Below, one piece after another: positions 34,566 to 39,637 of a stretch of DNA of 39,637 nt. A program made the position numbers and the translations under genes. The notes beneath the pieces are model-generated. The model was not told the origin of the DNA. It saw only the letters and a program-made list of their open reading frames with translations, and did no database searches. Numbering within the stretch: the stretch's first letter is position 1; each line of letters starts with the position of its first letter. The DNA comes from a bacterium (GTDB lineage: Bacteria > Zhuqueibacterota > QNDG01 > JAFGCO01). The stretch is from contig JAFGCO010000040.1 in assembly GCA_016932575.1 (NCBI GenBank), forward strand, positions 1 to 39,637, in the 5' to 3' direction.

Positions 34566-34625
34566 GGATCACTCCTTATAATTAAATCCCCTGCCTCTGT
34601 TTGTTAAAAAAACAATATGAATAAA

Positions 34626-35630
34626 TTAATGCATAAGAACGGCTTTCTGTTTTCTGATTTCAGAATCTGTTTTCAGGACAATCAGATACGTACCGCTTGC
34701 CATCGGATTGCCCGCCCTGTCCTGACCGTACCAGTAAAGTGTGTAGCTGCCGGCCTGCTGGTTCTCATTTGTCAGTGTTTCCACTTTCCTGCCTATAAGA
34801 TCGAATATATTAATTTCAACAAAACCCGGTTTTGAAAGATGATAGCTGATCTTTGTCTGCGGATTAAACGGATTGGGAAACGGCTGATCAAGCACTGTCA
34901 TTTCCGGCGCATCCGGAAGGTCAATCCGTATCATATCATAGATGTTCACATCGCCTCGGGTGTTCACATCACTAAGCCGGTAAGTATAGATTTGACCCGG
35001 CTGAATGGTTTCGTCAAGAAAAGAATAATCGGTACGCTGAGAAGTGTTGCCCTGACCTTTCAATGCATCCTGTGTCTGGTATGAAGCGATTATTATCCAG
35101 CCTGAACCATTGTTGAAGGAAGAGGCGCGTTCCAGAATAAAGCCAAGATTGTCAGTTTCACTTTCTGTGGTCCATTGAATGAGAATGCCGCAGGGAACCG
35201 GTTTCGCAGAAAATGAGCTCAGGGTAACAGGCAGCGATGCATCGGTGGTGAATTGCCAGGTGCCTGAATAATCGCCAGTGCCTGACACGTTTGTACCGCT
35301 GACATGCCAGAAATACGTGACCGCTCCGGAAAGACCGGGAACAGTATAGGTCGTCCCTGTCAGTCCGCTTTCATCAGCTAAGGTACTGCTGAAATTAGAC
35401 ACTGTTGAAACCTGCAAATTGTATGAGGCCGCGTGATCCACACTGTTCCAGGTGACATCCGAAGAAAGGACGTCGGTGGCCCCGTTGGCCGGACTGTCTA
35501 ATGTCGGCGCGGCCGGCGGCATAGAGGTCAATGAGCCGGCTGATGATACGCCTGAGCCGGTATCGGCAAGAATCGTATGCTCTGTGGTTAAAATCAGAAC
35601 AACAAAAAGAAAAATGATTGATTTATGCAT
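34626..35630 (-). CDS. Secreted fibronectin-type protein with NPFNP C-terminal sorting module
   Basis: This 334-residue protein has a signal peptide (1-22). A fibronectin type III-like domain (about 38-130; PTLDSPANGATDVLSSDVTW) is followed by the domain shared in this region (about 135-240; SSFSAKP, TTESETDNLGFILERAS, YRLSDVNTRG), then the FlgD-like C-terminal module (about 250-334; QPFPNPFNPQTKISYHL, GTYLIVLKT). The last type resembles T9SS-associated sorting domains of FCB bacteria, so it is probably secreted or surface-attached. It is encoded upstream of the FISUMP gene with a 60-base gap. Confidence 0.9.
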   Translation of the reverse strand: MHKSIIFLFVVLILTTEHTILADTGSGVSSAGSLTSMPPAAPTLDSPANGATDVLSSDVTWNSVDHAASYNLQVSTVSNFSSTLADESGLTGTTYTVPGLSGAVTYFWHVSGTNVSGTGDYSGTWQFTTDASLPVTLSSFSAKPVPCGILIQWTTESETDNLGFILERASSFNNGSGWIIIASYQTQDALKGQGNTSQRTDYSFLDETIQPGQIYTYRLSDVNTRGDVNIYDMIRIDLPDAPEMTVLDQPFPNPFNPQTKISYHLSKPGFVEINIFDLIGRKVETLTNENQQAGSYTLYWYGQDRAGNPMASGTYLIVLKTDSEIRKQKAVLMH

Positions 35631-35742
35631 GAAATTTCCTCCTTAATAATAATGTTGATTGAAATTATTATAAAAGCATTCATTGCCATGCAATGAAATA
35701 CTAACAATAAAATCGGTCCATTGAAAACAAACTGAGATTGAT

Positions 35743-35946
35743 ATGAAAACAAATGATTCCAAAAAGCTCTCAGAAGCGGATGACCTCACAGTCGAGAAAC
35801 GGAATTTTAATCTCTCAAAAAGCTTCCTCGATGCAAGCGCACATGATGTTGTTATTTGGGAGAAATATTACGTGAAAACGATACAAAAAAAATATAGAAA
35901 AAGCAAGCACAAAAATAAAATTTATTACGATTTGAATTTTCTCTGA
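35743..35946 (+). CDS. Small hypothetical protein (doubtful)
   Basis: A 67-residue frame, rich in Lys and Asn, with no recognised motif. Its stop codon coincides with the TGATCG start of hairpin repeat copy B. There is only a weak GAG upstream of the ATG. It may be a remnant. Confidence 0.3.
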   Translation: MKTNDSKKLSEADDLTVEKRNFNLSKSFLDASAHDVVIWEKYYVKTIQKKYRKSKHKNKIYYDLNFL

Positions 35947-36290
35947 TCGCCCTGGATTTCATAATCCAGGGCGTACTTCACAGGGCCTCTGCCCCGTAAT
36001 CAACTGGGTCAGGAAATCCACCCCGTTCACTCTCCGGGTAAAATACCCGGGACGATCAGAATCACCTGAAATGCCCGTATTCTTCCACCAAGCATGGCTT
36101 AAAAGCCATGGCACCCCGTGAGATAACAGTGAAGGTTAATTTGTTATTAGGGACTTAATTTATGTTGAAATTTCTAATAGCATTTTTATGGGTTGAATCT
36201 ATTTATCTCACGGGGCCACACGATTTCTATTGGGTTATGTCATTTACTCAGGGCACCCGTCTCAGGGGCAGGAACTCTGCTAAGCGGGAA
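35945..36290. repeat. Multi-hairpin repeat, copy B
   Basis: It opens with an 11-bp perfect stem (CGCCCTGGATT, loop TCAT, complement), then GGGC-CTCT-GCCC, a GGGT/AATCC pair, CCGGGTA/TACCCGG, and CATGGCT/AGCCATG. It is colinear with copy A through ATGTCATTTACTCAGGGCAC, except for extra hairpins and the insertion at 36111-36218. Confidence 0.65.
36111..36218. mobile_element. MITE-like insertion with inverted ends inside repeat copy B
   Basis: GGCACCCCGTGAGATAA at the left and TTATCTCACGGGGCC at the right are inverted copies about 76 bases apart. Copy A continues directly from AAAAGCCATG to CCAAACTATTACTATT. Copy B has the matching CCACACGATTTCTATT only after this segment, so the segment was inserted (or lost from A). 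No coding capacity; no obvious target duplication could be fixed. Confidence 0.5.
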
Positions 36291-36956
36291 AATTGATTCA
36301 ACATAATATATTTACTCTAAGAAACCAAGTAAAATTAGAAAGATATTTTTAATGTTATCGCTGAAGCTAAGCTCTCAGATGATGTCAGAAAAGAGGGCCG
36401 GATTCTCTTTAATTTACGTTTAATCATACACAGCTCCGGTTCGATTAAAAAAATCTAATCCATGCCAAATTGGTTTGATTATTTTAGCTGTTCAGAAACG
36501 GATAATTTTAACGAAAAAAGATGTAAGATAATGCTTGACTTTTAAGAATGGAAATATAAATTAATTGTTAGTAATAACATCGGTTGGACTCTCATCTATC
36601 TGAAATACTCATCATCATCCTCGCACTTGTTGCATACGAATTCTCAAATGGAAACAGCACAGATCTTAAAAACTGGCAGTTGAAAATACAATCTTATGGT
36701 TTTAAGTTGAAAAAGGTGAATTTTCACCTTTCATATATTTAAATTTTCCCAGACATTTTGTCTATTCAGGATTATTTCGAAAATCGATGTTCGGGGATGA
36801 TACTTTTTCGAAATAGAGTACTTGCTGTCACAACTGAAGGCAATACAATTTTCTGTGAATAATAATTAGAAGGTTTCAATTCTTGGGGAAATGAAAGAGG
36901 AAAGGAGGATGATAAAATAGAAATTCATTTTTCTATATAAATTAGAGGAGGGAATA
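36291..36956. other. Intergenic region upstream of the 376-residue secreted protein
   Basis: No gene is seen. The only clear structure is a hairpin at 36712-36731, AAAGGTGAA and TTCACCTTT around two bases, 226 bases before the next start; it could be an operator or weak terminator. A TTGACT at 36535 lacks a properly spaced -10. The stretch is AT-rich and should contain the promoter of the downstream gene. Confidence 0.35.
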
Positions 36957-38087
36957 ATGAAAAAGGTTAAAATTTATATTCTTCCTGTAGTCATTTTGGG
37001 TATTGCACGTTTTGTTTTTGCGCAAGACATTATTTTCGTCAACGGCGCCAATGCAGCCCTTAATTTCCAGCAGTCTTCACCCTCGCCTCCGGAAAGCAAT
37101 TGGCCTTTCGGTCAGTTCACTCTTAGATCAGCTCCAGTACCGTCGCCATTAAGTTCGGTGACTGTAACTTTGGGAGGCACGTACGATCCGGGCGATCTTC
37201 AGTCCACACCTTTTCAGCTTTATGCCTCGAACACCAACGACTTTAGCAGTGCCTCTGCCCTGGGCAGCAGTGTGGCCGATCCGGGATCGGGCAACGATGT
37301 CACGTTCACAGTGAACGATATTATACCAAGGGGAAATCGACATTATTGGGTGACAGCCGATATTTCTGCATCCGCTGCTGTAGATGACAATATCAATGGA
37401 ACTGTCAGTGATGCTGGTGATTTGAATGTTGCCGGAACGATGAGTGGTGCATCCAGTTATGGCAAATTGAATGCAGGAACAGATGTTTCATTGCCTGTCG
37501 GGCTGGTTTCTTTTTCTGCCCGTGCTGAGGCACGTTCCATTGTCCTGAACTGGATCACTGAGAGCGAGACAGATAATTTGGGTTTCATTCTCGAACGTTC
37601 TGAAGAAGACATCTGGACTGAAATCGCTTCGTATAAAAGCAATGACGTGCTCAAAGGCCAGGGCAACACCTCAAGTCAGACAGAGTATTCCTTTACGGAT
37701 AAAACTGTGGAATCTGGAAAAAAATATACTTACCGTCTGTCCGACGTGAGCACCAAAGGCGGGATCACGGTGTATTCGCCTTTATCCATTACAATGGACA
37801 ATCTGCCTGAGGCCACTGAAATGAAGAAAGCCTATCCAAACCCCTTTAATCCAAAAACATTTATCAGTTATCAGTTAAGCAAAGACACGCGTGTTGAAAT
37901 TTCTGTTTTTGATCTGCTGGGACGTCGCTTGAGAACACTCCACGACGGCCCTCAATTTGCGGGGAGTTATCAAGTTTACTGGAGTGGGACGAATGAGAAT
38001 GGCATCAATGTGCCGAGTGGTGCATATATCATTCGCATGCAGACGGACAGGATCACACAGGTTCAGAAGGTCTTATTCATGAAATAG
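36957..38087 (+). CDS. Secreted protein with beta domain, shared domain and NPFNP sorting module
   Basis: This 376-residue protein has a signal peptide ending FVFAQ. Residues about 24-175 are a beta-rich domain (PVPSPLSSVTVTLGGTYDPG, FQLYASNTNDFSSASALG) that I do not recognise by name. Residues about 178-285 are the shared domain in its best-preserved form (LPVGLVSFSAR, WITESETDNLGFILERSE, LKGQGNTSSQTEYSF, YRLSDVSTKG). The C-terminal 90 residues are the FlgD-like sorting module (YPNPFNPKTFISYQL to QKVLFMK). GAGGAGGG four bases before the ATG fixes the start. It is probably a surface or secreted protein. Confidence 0.9.
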   Translation: MKKVKIYILPVVILGIARFVFAQDIIFVNGANAALNFQQSSPSPPESNWPFGQFTLRSAPVPSPLSSVTVTLGGTYDPGDLQSTPFQLYASNTNDFSSASALGSSVADPGSGNDVTFTVNDIIPRGNRHYWVTADISASAAVDDNINGTVSDAGDLNVAGTMSGASSYGKLNAGTDVSLPVGLVSFSARAEARSIVLNWITESETDNLGFILERSEEDIWTEIASYKSNDVLKGQGNTSSQTEYSFTDKTVESGKKYTYRLSDVSTKGGITVYSPLSITMDNLPEATEMKKAYPNPFNPKTFISYQLSKDTRVEISVFDLLGRRLRTLHDGPQFAGSYQVYWSGTNENGINVPSGAYIIRMQTDRITQVQKVLFMK

Positions 38088-38295
38088 AAAAACTTGCTCG
38101 TTCAGTTTTCCGTTTTGGGATTTAAGATCTTTGCAGGTTACATTTTTTATCCGGGAAGGTCAAATTTATTTTTCAGTCAGATTTTTTTATAGTTGAAATT
38201 CTGAAATAGGATGTGAATGAAAAACCCATCATAAGCGTGTTAAATGTGGTTTCGCTTGTTACAATACGGTATCTTTTCATTATGATGCTTTTCTA

Positions 38296-38441
38296 ATTGT
38301 CCCGGGTTTCATAATCCAGGGCGCATTTCTACGGGACCTCTACCTCATAATTTATGATCGTCCCCTATTTCATAACCCTAATACACATTTCTAAGGGGCC
38401 TCTGCCCCATAATCAAGTGGGTTATGAAATCCAATTAGTTT
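38296..38441. repeat. Multi-hairpin repeat, copy C (two tandem units)
   Basis: Two partial units in tandem: one from 38296 (GTCCCGGGTTTCATAATCCA), and one from 38354 (TGATCGTCCCCTATTTCATA) containing GGGGC-CTCT-GCCCC. The second ends GGGTTATGAAATCC, an inverted echo of the opening hairpin. The 38088-38295 stretch before it shows nothing recognisable. Confidence 0.6.
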
Positions 38442-38481
38442 GTTGCCAGTGAAAAATACACAAGATGATCAAAAACGATTT

Positions 38482-38763
38482 TTATCCATCCATTAGTTGC
38501 ACACTTAACCTCAACCCTAATGCATGAGCGTATTTTTCTAATGTTGATAGCCTTATATCTTCTGAATGATTTTCAATCCGAGAAATTGCGGACTTTTTTG
38601 TATTCATTTTTTCTGCAATTTCTTCTTGAGTGATGCCGGCTTGTACTCTTGCCTCTTTCAAGATAACACCAATTTTAAAATTACTATATCCCTCTTCATA
38701 ATTTTCAGCAAAGATCGGATCATTCGATTTCCGCTTTTTAATATATTTCTCTAAATCACTCAT
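38482..38763 (-). CDS. higA: HigA-type XRE-family antitoxin
   Basis: In this 93-residue protein the N-terminal part ([20 protein letters not shown]) and [40 protein letters not shown] and [16 protein letters not shown] match the helix-turn-helix antitoxins paired with Gp49/HigB-type toxins. The HTH covers about 31-85. Its ATG overlaps the stop of an upstream toxin fragment by the usual ATGA arrangement. With the toxin broken, it may now be an orphan; such antitoxins also bind their own promoter. Confidence 0.9.
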   Translation of the reverse strand: MSDLEKYIKKRKSNDPIFAENYEEGYSNFKIGVILKEARVQAGITQEEIAEKMNTKKSAISRIENHSEDIRLSTLEKYAHALGLRLSVQLMDG

Positions 38764-38849
38764 AATTTTTTTCTCCCGAAATAATCCTTTTTTCTTTCCT
38801 CTGCAATTTTTATCTCTCTTTGAGGAATTTTCTGAGTTTTCTTAGTAAT
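38760..38849 (-). pseudogene. higB: HigB/Gp49-type toxin, C-terminal fragment
   Basis: Reading minus, the 29 codons before the TGA that overlaps the higA ATG give [16 protein letters not shown] followed by [13 protein letters not shown]. This is the conserved C-terminus of RelE-like Gp49/HigB toxins (family pattern GFxKKTQKTPxxEIxxA). The homology stops exactly at 38850, where the REP unit begins, so the N-terminal three-quarters are missing. I did not find it on the far side of the element. Confidence 0.8.
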
Positions 38850-38880
38850 GTAGGTTGGGTTGAACGAAGTGAAACCCAAC
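38850..38880 (+). repeat. REP unit, left
   Basis: A 31-base REP sequence starting GTAGGTTGGGTTGAACGAAG. It is itself an imperfect hairpin (GTTGGGTT with AACCCAAC complement) and is perfectly inverted at 39264-39294. The word belongs to a REP class widely associated with RAYT transposases. Confidence 0.85.
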
Positions 38881-38894
38881 ACATCCTGTGAACA

Positions 38895-39224
38895 TCATTC
38901 CATTCCAATCGATTGATCAAAACTCACTTTCTCATGGCTTGCCCAATCATGTTCATATATCCCATTCTGAACATACTTATGAAAACTGGAATATTTCCAT
39001 CGATAAGGTGCATATACGAGCCCATGTTTCACTGGATTGTAATGAATATATTCGATATGTTTTTGATAATTTTTTTCGTCTGAAATCAGATGTTCCCAAA
39101 ATCGTCGCTGCAATATCGTCTGCTCCCGCTTTCTCTTTCTGGAATCATTTGGAGCCTGTTTGTATCGATCATCACAATACCGGCTGAAATAGGATTTTAT
39201 TGCATATTGAGATTTCCAATTCCC
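38895..39224 (-). pseudogene. REP-associated tyrosine transposase (RAYT), C-terminal remnant
   Basis: The frame is open from 39224 to a TGA at 38895 (about 109 codons). It contains RKRKREQTILQRRFWEHLIS and HIEYIHYNPVKHGLVYAPYR, then WKYSSFHKYVQNGIYEHDWA, the hallmark C-terminal half of RAYT (Y1/IS200-like) proteins. An in-frame TAA precedes it, and no HUH-motif N-terminal part or start lies between it and the right REP, 40 bases away. It is therefore truncated and inactive. It lies inside two perfectly inverted REPs. Confidence 0.85.
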
Positions 39225-39263
39225 TTATTTGATTGATAATGGATTCATTGATAAACAATGGAT

Positions 39264-39294
39264 GTTGGGTTTCACTTCGTTCAACCCAACCTAC
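39264..39294 (-). repeat. REP unit, right (inverted)
   Basis: Exact inverted copy of 38850-38880, starting GTTGGGTTTCACTTCGTTCA on the plus strand. Together with the left unit it brackets the RAYT remnant in a 445-base block. Confidence 0.85.
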
Positions 39295-39622
39295 GGGCTT
39301 GGCCGGATGGGCTTCACACCCTGTCATCAGCGCAACAGTAGCATGCCATCCTGGGATACTGACAGGAACATATCAGGTTTTGACAAAGAACAACAACTCT
39401 TTACAAAACAATCAATTATGCGACTTCGTGTCGCAAATAACGATTTGGCTCTGCGGCTGCGAGCAAACTAAATCTTTCACGAAAAAAGTAATTCCATAGA
39501 ACATCCCAACGTGGAAATAATGATCCGCGTAGCAGTCCGACAGCAGCCAATTGATATTATTCTTGTCCTAAAGAGTATTTATCCGTTTAATAAGTTATCA
39601 CTCATTAGAAACGGAGGACAAG
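39295..39622. other. Intergenic region with small hairpin
   Basis: No gene was supported. A hairpin TGCGAC-TTCGT-GTCGCA lies near 39419, followed by a GC-rich CTGCGGCTGCGAGC patch that resembles further REP-type sequence. Nothing resembling the missing part of the HigB toxin was found on the minus strand here. Confidence 0.35.
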
Positions 39623-39637
39623 ATGAAATTCTATACA
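39623..39637 (+). CDS. Start of a gene cut by the window end
   Basis: An ATG at 39623 is preceded by ACGGAGGACAAG, a near-perfect ribosome site, and reads MKFYT to the window edge. The product cannot be identified. Confidence 0.55.

Noticed and set aside
36535-36560. Promoter TTGACT...TATAAA upstream of the 376-residue protein
   Set aside because: The spacer is only 14 bases, too short for a standard sigma70 promoter, and the start is 400 bases away.
39295-39622. Missing N-terminal part of HigB on the far side of the REP/RAYT block
   Set aside because: I translated the minus strand mentally here and saw no HigB-like segment, so a simple insertion into higB is not demonstrated; a deletion is also possible.

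Overview
The window looks like chromosome of a Gram-negative, FCB-group bacterium (Calditrichota / KSB1 / Marinimicrobia-like; this placement is inference). Four points suggest it: several secreted proteins ending in an 'NPFNPxT' FlgD/type IX-like C-terminal module, a BACON domain, a Fibrobacter major-paralogue (FISUMP) domain, and a TolC outer-membrane protein. No rRNA or tRNA gene was recognised.

Layout. (1) 1-4221, minus strand: a secreted protein with a fibronectin-like and a dockerin-like C-terminus, cut by the window start, then a lipoprotein made of two duplicated beta-propeller halves around an IPT/TIG domain. (2) 4428-7440, minus: tldE and a Tat-signal tldD. (3) 7822-16118, plus: carB, a DUF4954 beta-helix protein, a SIS-domain protein and a DUF1846 protein, with good sigma70-like promoters in front of carB and of the SIS gene. 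(4) 16432-18864, plus: a modular GH5 glycoside hydrolase, convergent with a tightly coupled STAS plus pentapeptide-repeat pair (minus). (5) 20258-26857, minus: a six-gene operon of Yip1-like membrane protein, TolC, MacA-like adaptor, LolD/MacB-like ATPase and two FtsX/MacB permeases, i.e. a tripartite ABC efflux or export system.

(6) 27102-31743, minus: a markedly AT-rich island carrying an apparent bacteriocin or peptide-signal system. It contains an AraC-type regulator with a degenerate receiver-like N-terminus, a C39-peptidase ABC exporter, a 60-residue double-glycine-leader peptide with a glycine-zipper core, and a CPBP intramembrane protease as possible immunity or processing factor. There is no dedicated adaptor protein. 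This is the best candidate for an undescribed system here.

(7) 32055-38087: an accessory region of secreted 'SFSA..ESETDNLGF' proteins separated by a family of multi-hairpin intergenic repeats. One repeat copy contains a ~105-bp insertion with inverted ends, visible by comparison with its sister copy. (8) 38482-39637: a HigA-type antitoxin whose HigB toxin survives only as a C-terminal fragment, cut exactly at a REP sequence. That REP and an inverted copy flank a truncated REP-associated (RAYT) transposase. The first codons of another gene lie at the right edge.
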